NCBI GenBank assembly: GCA_002400495.2
Contig: NVQL02000025.1
Span: forward strand, 1-37,830
Reading direction: 5' to 3'
Length of the DNA stretch: 37,830 nucleotides
From: Alphaproteobacteria bacterium
Lineage (GTDB): Bacteria > Pseudomonadota > Alphaproteobacteria > Rhizobiales > OSC116
Shown piece after piece: positions 23,890 through 33,281 of this stretch. Below the pieces are notes generated by a model. It did not search any database. It worked only from the letters and a program-made list of their open reading frames with translations, and was not told the origin of the DNA. The position numbers were made by a program, and so were the translations under genes. Position 1 is the first letter of the stretch; each line of letters starts with the position of its first letter.

Positions 23890-23917
23890 AAGGCGACCTG
23901 CTTATTTGGGTCGCCTT
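23890..23917. terminator. Bidirectional hairpin between convergent genes
   Basis: AAGGCGACC (23890-23898) pairs perfectly with GGTCGCCTT (23909-23917) over a 10-base loop. Convergent genes end on both sides, and its right arm touches the last base of the VOC gene. T-runs are short on either strand, so termination may be moderate. Confidence 0.6.
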
Positions 23918-24564
23918 TATAGTTTGATGATTGTGCCTTGGGTATTGGTGAATGTGGTGGCTAGATTGTGTTCGCCTTTATTGATGATGAGCTCGAATTG
24001 TTTTGAGGGTTGGTGGTTTTTAAGCAAGGCTTTGAGGTGCTTTGGTTCTGGATGGGTGAGGGTGAAGCTGGTGAGCTTTATGCCTAAATTGGCCATGTTG
24101 GGGGCAGGGGTTTGGTTGTTTTGCCATCCTATGAGGGTGGGAAATAGGCCGTTTTCGGTGAGTTTGCCATTTTTGGGTATGGTGATTTGCCAGGTTAGAT
24201 TGCCGCGTGTGACGTGGTGAATTTTGCCAATGTCTTGGTTGAGGCTTTGTATTTCAGCCTTGAGGTTGGCGGTGCGGGCGACCCATGTGACGAGCTTTGG
24301 AGATTGTTTTAGTTGATTTTGTAGGTTTGGACTGTCTAGATCGAACCATCTTTGTTGCGGGGCTTTTGGGGGTTGTGCTGTGGGGTTGATGGCGATGAGT
24401 TCTAAGAATATGCCATCGCCAATTTGCATCAGGTGGTTATGGGTGCCCATTTGGTCGTGCGCGCCACCGAATGGGATTTTGACGCCGAATTTTTGATTGA
24501 TGAACTCAACGCCTTGCTCGAGACTATCGGCGGCGATGGCTATGTGGTCGAAGATAAAACTCAT
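23917..24564 (-). CDS. VOC/glyoxalase-like domain protein
   Basis: 215 aa. The start FDHIAIAADSLEQGVEFINQKFG and then GGAHDQMGTHNHLMQIGDGIFLELIAI match the Glyoxalase_3-like branch of the vicinal oxygen chelate fold, with histidines at about 7 and 41-43 and glutamate at about 55 available for metal binding. The reaction is not known. It overlaps the aminotransferase stop by one base (TAATG), so the two proteins are translationally coupled and probably act in the same pathway. Confidence 0.78.
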   Translation of the reverse strand: MSFIFDHIAIAADSLEQGVEFINQKFGVKIPFGGAHDQMGTHNHLMQIGDGIFLELIAINPTAQPPKAPQQRWFDLDSPNLQNQLKQSPKLVTWVARTANLKAEIQSLNQDIGKIHHVTRGNLTWQITIPKNGKLTENGLFPTLIGWQNNQTPAPNMANLGIKLTSFTLTHPEPKHLKALLKNHQPSKQFELIINKGEHNLATTFTNTQGTIIKL

Positions 24565-25763
24565 TATTGTATGGCGATTTTGAGGATTTCGATCAGTTTA
24601 TCCATATCATTTTCATTATTATAATAGTGCGGTGAGAAGCGTAATTTTTCGGGTAGCTTGCGTTTTTCGCCATCCCACGGGGCGCTGTGATCGCCCGCTA
24701 AGGTGAGGTGGATTTTTTCTTCTTCTAAAAAGGCTCTGATTTGTTTGGAGGATTTTGTTTCGTGATAGCAGGTGATGATGGATGATTTTATTGTGCCTAA
24801 ATCGGCAATGTGCATATTGGGTATTTCGGCAATGGCTTTGCGGAGTTTGATGGAGACGATTTGGCTGCGTTTCCATATTTTATGCATGCCTAAATCTAGG
24901 GCATAATCGCATGCGGCGTGCAGGCCTGCGCGTAGGGCGTAGGCGTTTTCCCAATCTTCGAAGCGCCTTGCGTCTTTGCGTAGATTATAGTTGTTTGCGC
25001 CATCTAACTCGGCACCAAAAAAGTCTAGAGTGTTGGGTTCTATGGTTTCTAATTGCTGGCTGGAGGCATAAAGAAAACCGTTGCCACGGGGGCCGCGCAA
25101 GAATTTGCGGCTGGTGGTGGTGAGGTAATCGCAGCCGATTTTTTTGACGTTGACAGGGTATTGACCGATTGACTGGCAGGCATCGAGTAGATAGATGATT
25201 TTATGTTTGTTGGCGATTTTGCCAATGGCTTCGGCGGGTTGGACGAGGCCGTTATTTGACGGCATGTGGGAGATGGCGATGAGAACGGGTTTTTTGCCTG
25301 CTGATTTTAAATCTTCGATTTGGGCGTCTAGGGCATCTGAATCAACTTCGCCATGTTCATTATCGGGAATGACAATTGTTTCGACGCCGTAAAGTTTTTT
25401 TACATGCATGAAAGCCACTAGGTTGGCACCATATTCTAGGGTGGAGGATAATATGATGTCGCCCTTTTGCCAAGTTAATGCCAAGGAGTAAAATATTTTT
25501 TGCCACGCTATTGTGGCGTTTTCGACAATGGCTATCTCGCTGGGTTTGGCGTTGATGAGTTTGGCGACGGAGGCATAGAGATCGACCTCTAATTCCTGCT
25601 CATATTTATAATGGGTGTGGTAGCCGCCGATGCGGGCTTCCTCATCGAGCATAAACACCATGGCGTTATAGATGGGTTCGGGGCTGATGGCGGCACCTGC
25701 GGCGTTCATGTAAACTATTTCGGCGAGGGCGGGGGTGTCGGCTCTGATCTGTTCAATATCCAT
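24564..25763 (-). CDS. Class V aminotransferase / cysteine-desulfurase-like PLP enzyme
   Basis: 399 aa with the fold-type I class V layout. DACQSIGQYPV carries the PLP-contacting aspartate, and TTTSRKFLRGPRGNGFLY carries the Schiff-base lysine in the SRKFLRGP context seen in EgtE-like and isopenicillin-epimerase-like subgroups. There is no obvious desulfurase active-site cysteine loop near the C-terminus. It may act as a C-S lyase, epimerase or aminotransferase. AGGAT precedes the start. It is cotranscribed with the VOC protein. Confidence 0.82.
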   Translation of the reverse strand: MDIEQIRADTPALAEIVYMNAAGAAISPEPIYNAMVFMLDEEARIGGYHTHYKYEQELEVDLYASVAKLINAKPSEIAIVENATIAWQKIFYSLALTWQKGDIILSSTLEYGANLVAFMHVKKLYGVETIVIPDNEHGEVDSDALDAQIEDLKSAGKKPVLIAISHMPSNNGLVQPAEAIGKIANKHKIIYLLDACQSIGQYPVNVKKIGCDYLTTTSRKFLRGPRGNGFLYASSQQLETIEPNTLDFFGAELDGANNYNLRKDARRFEDWENAYALRAGLHAACDYALDLGMHKIWKRSQIVSIKLRKAIAEIPNMHIADLGTIKSSIITCYHETKSSKQIRAFLEEEKIHLTLAGDHSAPWDGEKRKLPEKLRFSPHYYNNENDMDKLIEILKIAIQ

Positions 25764-25862
25764 TATGCATCCTATTTAAAATGATGGTTTATGATTATAT
25801 TATTGTGTGAAATTGTACAAATATAAAATTTTGATAGATATTTCTTTACTTTTTTCAATATT

Positions 25863-25878
25863 AGATATAAATATATCT
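25863..25878. promoter_or_regulatory. Palindromic operator candidate before the ArsR-methyltransferase gene
   Basis: AGATATA-AA-TATATCT is a perfect inverted repeat (7-base arms, 2-base centre) 25 bp upstream of the regulator start. Its place fits autoregulation. I did not find an equally clear copy in the short gap before metF. Confidence 0.45.
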
Positions 25879-25903
25879 TTATATGTGATTTTGATGGTAT
25901 TTT

Positions 25904-26854
25904 ATGGAACAGATTTTAGCTGAATTAAGAGCGATTGCCGAGGAGACGCGTTTACGCATCATCCTTTTATTGGCGCGTGGTGAGTTAAATGTAAAAGACT
26001 TGACCAATATTTTGGGGCAGAGTCAACCGCGGGTTTCGCGGCATTTGAAATTGCTGCTGGATTCTAGTTTGATTAACCGCCACCGTGAAGGTAGCTGGGT
26101 GTATTTTCGATTGTCTGAAAAGGCTCGTAATCATTCATTTGTGGCCTCGGTGATTGGTACGGTTGATGAAGATGACAAATTGTTACAACGTGATTTAACG
26201 CGGTTGAATGCGGTGAAGCAATCGCGCAGTGAAGAGGCGGCTAAATATTTTGCCTCGATTGCGGAAAATTGGGATAGTTTGCGCAAATTACAGATATCTG
26301 AAGACAAAGTTGAAGCGGCGATTGCTGAAATGTTGGATGGTAAATTGGGTAATTTGCTTGATTTGGGCACAGGCACTGGGCGTATGCTGGAGCTGCTATC
26401 TGGCCGTGCAAATTTAAGTGTGGGTGTGGATTTAAGCCATGAAATGTTATCTTATGCGCGGGCCAAGCTGGAGAAAGCTGGCCTGACCAATAGCCAAGTG
26501 CGCCAAGGTGATATTTTTAATTTGCCGATGGAAAGTGGGCATTTTAACACGGTGATTATTCACCAAGTTTTGCATTATTTAGATGAATCTCTTTCGGTTT
26601 TAAAAGAAGCTGCGCGGGTGATGTCGCCAAAAGCTAAATTGCTAATTGTGGATTTTGCTAGCCATGATAATGAAGAGTTACGGCTTAGCCATTCGCACAG
26701 GCGGCTTGGGTTTTCGAACGAGCAGATGGCTGAATGGGCCGAAATTGCGGGCATGAAAATGATTGAAACGCAAAGCTTCCCGCCTGATGAGCGAATGCCG
26801 AGTGAGGCAAATATAAAATTAACCGTCTCATTATGGTTGTTCGAGCGTGTTTGA
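25904..26854 (+). CDS. sahR: ArsR-HTH / SAM-methyltransferase fusion regulator (SahR-like)
   Basis: 316 aa fusion. Residues 1-85 form an ArsR winged helix (DLTNILGQSQPRVSRHLKLL recognition region) without metal-binding cysteines. Residues about 110-290 form a class I methyltransferase domain with motif I LLDLGTGTGRM (about 151-161) and the acidic GVDLS strand end. SahR is described in proteobacteria as an ArsR-family repressor of SAM-cycle genes that responds to S-adenosylhomocysteine. Here the gene immediately precedes metF and metH, core SahR targets. The methyltransferase fold is therefore probably an SAM/SAH sensor and not an enzyme. The identification is by architecture and context. Confidence 0.8.
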   Translation: MEQILAELRAIAEETRLRIILLLARGELNVKDLTNILGQSQPRVSRHLKLLLDSSLINRHREGSWVYFRLSEKARNHSFVASVIGTVDEDDKLLQRDLTRLNAVKQSRSEEAAKYFASIAENWDSLRKLQISEDKVEAAIAEMLDGKLGNLLDLGTGTGRMLELLSGRANLSVGVDLSHEMLSYARAKLEKAGLTNSQVRQGDIFNLPMESGHFNTVIIHQVLHYLDESLSVLKEAARVMSPKAKLLIVDFASHDNEELRLSHSHRRLGFSNEQMAEWAEIAGMKMIETQSFPPDERMPSEANIKLTVSLWLFERV

Positions 26855-26966
26855 GCTTTGAAGATTTATATATGAGCCAGTGAGCGCCGAACGATCGGTC
26901 TGCTGTTGATTTATCGATTAAATGTAGAATTTGAATTTCAAGAATCCAAAAAATAAAGATAGTATT

Positions 26967-27818
26967 ATGAATAAACAATTGAATGTATCCTTCGAGTTTT
27001 TTCCGCCTGCGACGGAAAAAATGGAAGAGATTTTATGGAAAAGTGTCAGAAGATTAGAAGTGCTGAAACCGCGTTTTGTTTCGGTGACTTATGGAGCAGG
27101 TGGCTCGACCCGTGAACGTACTCATAAAATTGTGACGCAATTGGCGCACACCACTAGCATGGTGCCTGCCGCACATTTAACCTGTGTAGATGCCTCACGC
27201 GATGAAATTGATGAGATTGTTCAGAATTATTGGGATGAAGGCGTGCGCCACATTGTGGCATTACGCGGTGACCCGAAGGCTGGCATTGGTGAGAAATATA
27301 TTCCGCGCCCTGATGGTTATGCCAATGCTGAGGCTTTGGTAAAAGGCATTAAGCAGATTGGTGATTTTGAAATTAGTGTGGCGGCATATCCTGAACAGCA
27401 CCCAGAGAGTGGGAGTTTGCGGGCTGATTTGGATAATTTGAAGGCCAAAATTGATGCGGGGGCGACACAGGCCATTACCCAAATGTTTTTTGACAATGAG
27501 CAGTTTTATCGGTTTTTGGATGAGTGTGAAAAAGCGGGCATTGACGTGCCGATTATTCCTGGGATTGCGCCAGTTATAAATTTTAAAGGCACGGTGAAAT
27601 TTGCTAAAATGTGCGGTACATCGGTGCCAAGATGGTTGCATCGGCGGTTTGATGGTTTGGACGATGATGAAGAAACGCGGCGTATGGTGGCGGCCTCTGT
27701 GGTGGTGGAGCAAGTGCGTGATTTATATGCGTATGGCGTGCGGGATTACCATATCTACACTATGAATAGAGCTGAATTGACTTATACTATTTGTCATCAA
27801 TTGAAGAATATTGGGTAG
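26967..27818 (+). CDS. metF: Methylenetetrahydrofolate reductase
   Basis: 283 aa TIM-barrel flavoprotein from the ATG at 26967. VSFEFFPP at the N-terminus, [13 protein letters not shown], and HIVALRGDP (about residues 90-98) are the FAD and folate contact motifs of Met[10 protein letters not shown] and QMFFDN follow in the expected order. It reduces 5,10-methylene-THF to 5-methyl-THF, the methyl donor for MetH, which begins 8 bp after its stop. The ribosome binding site is modest, which suggests dependence on transcription from the upstream regulator region. Confidence 0.95.
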   Translation: MNKQLNVSFEFFPPATEKMEEILWKSVRRLEVLKPRFVSVTYGAGGSTRERTHKIVTQLAHTTSMVPAAHLTCVDASRDEIDEIVQNYWDEGVRHIVALRGDPKAGIGEKYIPRPDGYANAEALVKGIKQIGDFEISVAAYPEQHPESGSLRADLDNLKAKIDAGATQAITQMFFDNEQFYRFLDECEKAGIDVPIIPGIAPVINFKGTVKFAKMCGTSVPRWLHRRFDGLDDDEETRRMVAASVVVEQVRDLYAYGVRDYHIYTMNRAELTYTICHQLKNIG

Positions 27819-27826
27819 GGATTATC

Positions 27827-30800
27827 ATGACCAAAAAATTGGCATTAGAGCGTACAAAATTGCTACACGAGACAGCCGCTAAGCGGATTTTGATTCTGGA
27901 TGGGGCTATGGGTTCGTTGATTCAGGATTTGAAATTTAGCGAGGAACAATTTCGCGGAGAAAAATTTGCTGATTGGCCGATGGACATTAAAGGCAATAAT
28001 GATATTTTGTCGGTGACCCAACCTGAGGCAATTAAAGATTTGCATTTGCAATATTTGCAGGCGGGCGCGGATATTTTGGAGACCAATACTTTTTCCTCCA
28101 CTACCATTGCGCAAACTGATTATAAGATGCAAGATTATGCTTATGAGATAAATTTGCAAAGCGCGATTGTGGCGCAGCAAGCGGTGGCTGAGCATTTGGC
28201 TGCGACGGGTAAACAGTGTTTTGTGGCGGGGACTTTGGGGCCGACCAACAGGACTGCTTCTATGTCGCCAGATGTGAATGACCCTGGTTATCGCGCCGTG
28301 TCATTTGATGATTTGCGCATTGCTTATGGCGAGGCGGTGCGGGCGTTGATGAAGGGTGGTTGTGACCTTATTTTGGTTGAGACTATATTTGACACGCTGA
28401 ACGCCAAAGCGGCTTTGTTTGCGATTGAAGAAGTGTTTGAAGAGATTGGTTATCGGTTGCCGATTATGATTAGTGGTACGATTACTGATCTTTCTGGCCG
28501 TACGCTTTCTGGCCAAACGCCTGAAGCTTTTTATTATAGTGTTGACCATGTTGAGCCATTTTCGGTTGGGCTTAACTGTGCGTTGGGCGCGCAGGAAATG
28601 CGGGCGCATATTCAATCTATAGGTAATGTGGCGCCAGGTTTGGTTTGTGCTTACCCGAATGCTGGTTTGCCCAATGAATTTGGTGAATATGACGAGAGCC
28701 CTGAATATATGGCTGGGCTGCTTGAGGAATTTGCGGCTTCTGGCTTGGTGAATATTGTGGGTGGGTGTTGTGGTACGACGCCTGCACATATTAAGGCGAT
28801 TGCGGATGCTGTTGCGCCGCATAAGCCACGGGTTGCGCCTGAAATTCCACCTTTGATGCGGCTATCTGGGCTTGAGCCATTTGTATTTACTGACAATGTG
28901 AATTTTGTCAATATCGGTGAGCGTACCAATGTGACGGGCAGTGCGGTTTTCAAAAAAATGATTTTGAATGATGATTATGAAGCGGCGTTGACCGTAGCGC
29001 GGCAGCAAGTTGAAAATGGCGCGCAAATTATCGACATTAACATGGATGAAGGCATGTTGGATGGCGAAGCGGCGATGGTGCGGTTTTTAAACCTGATTGC
29101 GGCTGAGCCTGACATTGCCAAAGTGCCGATTATGATTGATAGCTCGAAATGGAGCGTGATTGAGGCAGGGCTTAAATGTGTGCAGGGTAAGGCGGTTGTT
29201 AACTCGATCAGCATGAAAGAGGGTAAAGAGAAGTTTATTCATGTTGCTAAGCTGATTAAGCGTTATGGCGCGGCGACGGTGGTGATGGCGTTTGATGAAG
29301 ATGGCCAAGCCGATACCTATGAACGTAAAGTGGAGATTTGTACAAAATCTTACCGTATTTTGGTGGATGAAGTTGGTTTTAAGCCTCAAGATATTATTTT
29401 TGACCCGAATATTTTTGCGGTGGCAACGGGGCTTGAAGAGCATAATGAATATGGTAAGGCGTTTATTGAAGCGGCGAAAACCATTCGTGAAACATTGCCG
29501 CATTGTCATATTTCGGGCGGTTTATCTAACTTGTCGTTTAGTTTTAGGGGCAATAATTTGGTGCGTGAAGCCATGCATAGTGCGTTTTTATTCCATGCGA
29601 TTAAGCAGGGGATGAATATGGGCATTGTGAATGCTGGGCAGCTGACCATTTATGATGACATTCCGAAGAAATTATTGTTGGCGATTGAGGATGTGTTGTT
29701 TAATCGTACGCCTGAGAATGGTGAGACATCATCGGACAATTTGCTTGAACTGGCGCAGGAATATGTTGGGCAAAAAGGTGTGAAACGTGAGGTTGATTTA
29801 ACTTGGCGTGAGAAGAATGTGGCTGATCGGTTGGCGCATAGTTTGGTTAACGGCATCACCGCATTTATTATTGAGGATACTGAAGAGGCGCGGCTTGTGG
29901 CTGAGCGGCCATTGCATGTGATTGAAGGCGCTTTAATGGACGGGATGAATATTGTGGGTGATCTGTTTGGTTCTGGCCAAATGTTTTTGCCGCAAGTGGT
30001 GAAATCTGCCCGTGTGATGAAGGCTGCGGTGGCGCATTTAATGCCGTTTATTGAAGAAGAAAAATTGCTGACGGGTGATACCAGTACGAATAATGGTAAA
30101 ATTTTAATGGCAACGGTAAAAGGCGATGTGCATGATATTGGTAAAAATATTGTGGGTGTGGTGTTGCAGTGTAATAATTTTGAAGTGATTGACATGGGCG
30201 TTATGGTGCCTGCTGCGGACATTATCAAAAAAGCCAAAGAAGAGAATGTTGACATGATTGGGCTGTCTGGCTTGATTACGCCGAGCCTTGACGAGATGTG
30301 CCATATGGCGGCTGAGATGGAGCGCGAAGGGTTTACGATGCCATTGATGATTGGCGGGGCGACGACATCTAAAGTGCATACGGCGGTGAAAATTAACCCG
30401 AATTATAAAGCGGGGCAGACGATTTATGTGACGGATGCTAGCCGTGCGGTGGCTGTGGCGACTAAGTTGATGGGCGATGGTAGTGCTGAATATCAGGCTG
30501 AGACATTGGCTGAATATATTGACATGGCTGAGAAGCATGCGCGGGCGCGGAATGATAAAGATCGGCCGAGTATTGCGCAGGCGCGGGCCAACGCGATGCC
30601 GATTGAATGGGATGGCTATGAAATTAAAAAGCCGTCATTCTTGGGTGTGAAAGATTATAAGAATTTTGATTTGGCGGAGATTGCTAAATATATCGATTGG
30701 ACGCCGTTCTTTAGCAGTTGGGAATTAAAAGGGGCTTACCCGCGTATTTTTGAGAGTGAAAAATTTGGGGAAGCGGCTAAGACTTTGTATAAAGACGCGA

Positions 30801-31555
30801 CGTCCATGCTGGATAAAATTATTGCGGGACGTTGGACGAAGGCTAGCGGTGTTGTGGGTTTTTGGCCTGCTAATGTTGTGTCTGATTTTTCTGGTGATGA
30901 CATTACGCTTTATACTGATGACGGTCGCGAGACGGTGCTTGATACCTTCCACGGTTTGCGGCAGCAGATGAAAAAACAGCCTGGCCGTTATAATGATTGT
31001 TTGGCGGATTTTATTGCGCCGAGAGATAGTGGTGTGGCCGATTATATTGGTGGTTTTACTGTGACCACGGGGCTTGGTGAGCAAGACAAAGTGGCTGAGT
31101 TTAAGGCTGCGGGTGATGACTATAGTGCCATCCTGTTCCAAAGCTTATGTGATCGGTTGGCGGAAGCTTTTGCTGAGCTGATGCATGCCAAAGTGCGGCG
31201 TGAGCTGTGGGGTTATGGGCATGAAGAGAATTTTGGCATTGAAGAGTTGGTCAAAGAACAGTATCAGGGGATTCGGCCTGCGCCTGGTTATCCTGCGCAG
31301 CCTGACCATACTGAAAAACGTACCTTGTTTAAGCTGCTGGATACGACCAAGCGGATTGGTGTGGAGCTGACTGACAGTTGCGCTATGTGGCCGCCATCTA
31401 GTGTGTCTGGTATGTATTTTAGCCATCCTGATAGTCATTATTTTGGTATCGGTAAAATTGAGAAAGATCAGGTATCTGACTATGCTAAGCGTAAGGGCAT
31501 GAGCTTGGATGAATGTGAGCGGTGGTTGGCGCCAATTTTAAATTATAATCGATAG
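27827..31555 (+). CDS. metH: Cobalamin-dependent methionine synthase
   Basis: 1242 aa from the ATG at 27827 (TAGGG upstream), complete with all four modules of E. coli MetH. The homocysteine domain (about 1-340) has zinc cysteines C251, C314 and C315. The pterin domain (about 360-620) contains [14 protein letters not shown]. The cobalamin domain has DVHDIG with axial ligand H769, and the reactivation domain has the SAM-binding RPAPGYPA at about 1150-1157. It transfers methyl from 5-methyl-THF through methylcobalamin to homocysteine. It needs B12, and no B12 genes are in the window. It is in an operon with metF. Confidence 0.97.
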   Translation: MTKKLALERTKLLHETAAKRILILDGAMGSLIQDLKFSEEQFRGEKFADWPMDIKGNNDILSVTQPEAIKDLHLQYLQAGADILETNTFSSTTIAQTDYKMQDYAYEINLQSAIVAQQAVAEHLAATGKQCFVAGTLGPTNRTASMSPDVNDPGYRAVSFDDLRIAYGEAVRALMKGGCDLILVETIFDTLNAKAALFAIEEVFEEIGYRLPIMISGTITDLSGRTLSGQTPEAFYYSVDHVEPFSVGLNCALGAQEMRAHIQSIGNVAPGLVCAYPNAGLPNEFGEYDESPEYMAGLLEEFAASGLVNIVGGCCGTTPAHIKAIADAVAPHKPRVAPEIPPLMRLSGLEPFVFTDNVNFVNIGERTNVTGSAVFKKMILNDDYEAALTVARQQVENGAQIIDINMDEGMLDGEAAMVRFLNLIAAEPDIAKVPIMIDSSKWSVIEAGLKCVQGKAVVNSISMKEGKEKFIHVAKLIKRYGAATVVMAFDEDGQADTYERKVEICTKSYRILVDEVGFKPQDIIFDPNIFAVATGLEEHNEYGKAFIEAAKTIRETLPHCHISGGLSNLSFSFRGNNLVREAMHSAFLFHAIKQGMNMGIVNAGQLTIYDDIPKKLLLAIEDVLFNRTPENGETSSDNLLELAQEYVGQKGVKREVDLTWREKNVADRLAHSLVNGITAFIIEDTEEARLVAERPLHVIEGALMDGMNIVGDLFGSGQMFLPQVVKSARVMKAAVAHLMPFIEEEKLLTGDTSTNNGKILMATVKGDVHDIGKNIVGVVLQCNNFEVIDMGVMVPAADIIKKAKEENVDMIGLSGLITPSLDEMCHMAAEMEREGFTMPLMIGGATTSKVHTAVKINPNYKAGQTIYVTDASRAVAVATKLMGDGSAEYQAETLAEYIDMAEKHARARNDKDRPSIAQARANAMPIEWDGYEIKKPSFLGVKDYKNFDLAEIAKYIDWTPFFSSWELKGAYPRIFESEKFGEAAKTLYKDATSMLDKIIAGRWTKASGVVGFWPANVVSDFSGDDITLYTDDGRETVLDTFHGLRQQMKKQPGRYNDCLADFIAPRDSGVADYIGGFTVTTGLGEQDKVAEFKAAGDDYSAILFQSLCDRLAEAFAELMHAKVRRELWGYGHEENFGIEELVKEQYQGIRPAPGYPAQPDHTEKRTLFKLLDTTKRIGVELTDSCAMWPPSSVSGMYFSHPDSHYFGIGKIEKDQVSDYAKRKGMSLDECERWLAPILNYNR

Positions 31556-31562
31556 GTTTTTT

Positions 31563-31631
31563 TGCTAGCTAGCGGCCTCGCTTGCTAGCATTAAGACTCT
31601 GTTAACCATATAATTTGCTAGCAAGCAAATT
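31563..31631. repeat. Two GCTAGC-based hairpins between metH and the convergent gene
   Basis: Hairpin 1 (31563-31590) has arms TGCTAGC/GCTAGCA, a T-T mismatch, an inner AGCG/CGCT stem and a GCCT loop. Hairpin 2 (31612-31631) has AATTTGCT/AGCAAATT around AGCA and overlaps the stop of the minus-strand gene. GCTAGC occurs four times within 60 bases. A T-run precedes hairpin 1 on the plus strand and none follows, so these are not standard intrinsic terminators. Confidence 0.6.
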
Positions 31632-32394
31632 ACCATGTCTCGGTTGGGCGGCTGTAATCTACGGGTTGTAGGATGTTTTTCTTTTGCATGAAGCGCATGA
31701 CGCGTAGCAGCACAGCATCGCCGCCAATGTATAGAAATACCGCGCCAACGGGTGGGTTGACGGTGGGGATGAAACCTAATGTATAGGCATCCCATGCCCA
31801 AACGCTGAAATAAGTGCCAGTGAATTCGACAATTAGTACATAGATGGCGACGTAATAATAGAGCGTTAGCCATTTTTTACGGCGTAGGGCGCGGAAGAAT
31901 AAAATGCCTAGTATGAGTGATAGGATGTCGAAAAATATTAAGCCAGCGCCGATGAATAAAGCCCCGAAAAAAAACAGGAATATTTTTTTCATTATGGCAT
32001 CATATTTGGTTGCCCATTTGGTGAAGGCGAACATATAGCCTGAGCCGTAGAGTATGGCGTGGCCGAACGGTACATAAATCGGGATTCTGTTTTCGCGATA
32101 ATCATACATATCTAAGACATTGCAAAAAATAACTTCGCCGATATAAGACAGCGGCACCATGATTAGCATTAAGCGGCGTAAGCGGCTATCGGCGGTTTGC
32201 AGCATGGTGAAAAAGTAGATAATTACAATGATGGTGACTAGATTTCGGCCATCAAAATAGGTGTCGGCGAAGGGTTGGGAGTCTAGTCCCAAAAATATAA
32301 AAATAAAAATGATTGAAAATAAAGAGAAGAAACTGCGGCCTTTGGCATTGCCATCGGTTGGTTTGTTATAATATTTATTGATGGTTTTGATCAT
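31630..32394 (-). CDS. Polytopic membrane protein, tandem paralogue 2
   Basis: About 254 aa from the ATG at 32394, which aligns with the paralogue's start; an ATG at 32403 would overlap the previous stop. There are seven to eight hydrophobic segments. Shared signatures with the upstream copy are YNKPTDGN near the N-terminus, LDSQ...D-YFD-R, RIPIYVPFGHA in mid-protein, and GFIPTVNPPVGAVFLYIGGDAVLLRVMRF near the C-terminus. The conserved polar residues inside membrane segments (His in PFGHA, Asp in GGDAV, Glu in EFTGTYF) could form a catalytic or transport site. I do not recognise the family. Confidence 0.65.
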   Translation of the reverse strand: MIKTINKYYNKPTDGNAKGRSFFSLFSIIFIFIFLGLDSQPFADTYFDGRNLVTIIVIIYFFTMLQTADSRLRRLMLIMVPLSYIGEVIFCNVLDMYDYRENRIPIYVPFGHAILYGSGYMFAFTKWATKYDAIMKKIFLFFFGALFIGAGLIFFDILSLILGILFFRALRRKKWLTLYYYVAIYVLIVEFTGTYFSVWAWDAYTLGFIPTVNPPVGAVFLYIGGDAVLLRVMRFMQKKNILQPVDYSRPTETW

Positions 32395-32396
32395 GG

Positions 32397-33164
32397 CTAC
32401 CATTTTTCTTCAGGTCTTATGCCATTGAGTGGCGTGAGTATTTGTTTTTTATCAACAAAACGCATGATGCGCAATAATACACTATCGGCACCAATGTAGA
32501 AAAACACCGCGCCGACAGGCGGGTTGGCGGTGGGGATGAAACCTAAGGCGAGCTCTCGCCATTGCCAAACTTCAAAATATGTACCTGCAAATTCTAAGGT
32601 GATTACATAGAAGGCGACATAATAATATAATGTGTTCCAATTTTTACGCCTGAGGCCGCGGTAGAAAAATAAAAAGCCGAAAATGAGTGAAAAAATGTCG
32701 TTGAAAAACCAACCCGCGCCGATGAATAGGCCGCTGAATGAGACGAAGAATATTTTTTTCATTATGACATCATTATTTTGCGCCCATAGCCTTGCGTGGA
32801 GCAAATAGCCGCATGCATAGACTGCGGCATGGCCAAATGGCACATAGACGGGAATGCGGGCTAAGCGGTATTCATACAGGCCGAGAACCAAGCTAAAAAT
32901 GATCTCGCCAAACAAGCCGAGTGGTACAAAGACGATCATTAATTTACGCAGACGGCTATTGACGGCGTTTAGTAGAATGAAAAAACTAGTGATGATGAGA
33001 ATGTTGACCAAGGGGCGGGCATCGAAATAATGATCGACCATATATTGCGAATCAAGTGCTAGAAAAAAAACGGTGAAAGGTGCAAAATAAATGGCGAAAA
33101 AATGCTGGGTTTTTATGTTGCCATCGGTTGGCTTGTTGTAAAAATTGTTTACCGCTTGATACAT
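32397..33164 (-). CDS. Polytopic membrane protein, tandem paralogue 1
   Basis: 255 aa from the ATG at 33164, which has AGG at good spacing and gives the same N-terminus as its neighbour; the frame is open to 33245. Seven to eight membrane segments. It shares with the downstream copy YNKPTDGN, YEYRLARIPVYVPFGHA, LEFAGTYFEVWQW and NPPVGAVFFYIGADSVLLRIMRF. The two lie 2 bp apart and form one transcript. They clearly arose by duplication and have diverged, so they may form a heterodimer or have distinct substrates. The function is unknown. Confidence 0.65.
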   Translation of the reverse strand: MYQAVNNFYNKPTDGNIKTQHFFAIYFAPFTVFFLALDSQYMVDHYFDARPLVNILIITSFFILLNAVNSRLRKLMIVFVPLGLFGEIIFSLVLGLYEYRLARIPVYVPFGHAAVYACGYLLHARLWAQNNDVIMKKIFFVSFSGLFIGAGWFFNDIFSLIFGFLFFYRGLRRKNWNTLYYYVAFYVITLEFAGTYFEVWQWRELALGFIPTANPPVGAVFFYIGADSVLLRIMRFVDKKQILTPLNGIRPEEKW

Positions 33165-33281
33165 AATGCCTGCCCATAAGATCTTAGTATATGCATAAAC
33201 AAGTTTTGAATAACTATCAATATTTTTGAATATATTCACGTTCATATTTACTATATTTTGGTTCTATAATCTGGGGGGAGA

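Noticed and set aside
26855..26966. Possible SAM riboswitch before metF
   Set aside because: The gap is only about 110 bp and shows no recognisable SAM-I or SAM-II core; the upstream regulator gene explains control better.
31557..31590. Intrinsic terminator for metH
   Set aside because: The T-run lies before, not after, the hairpin on the plus strand, and an A-run follows it on the minus strand.
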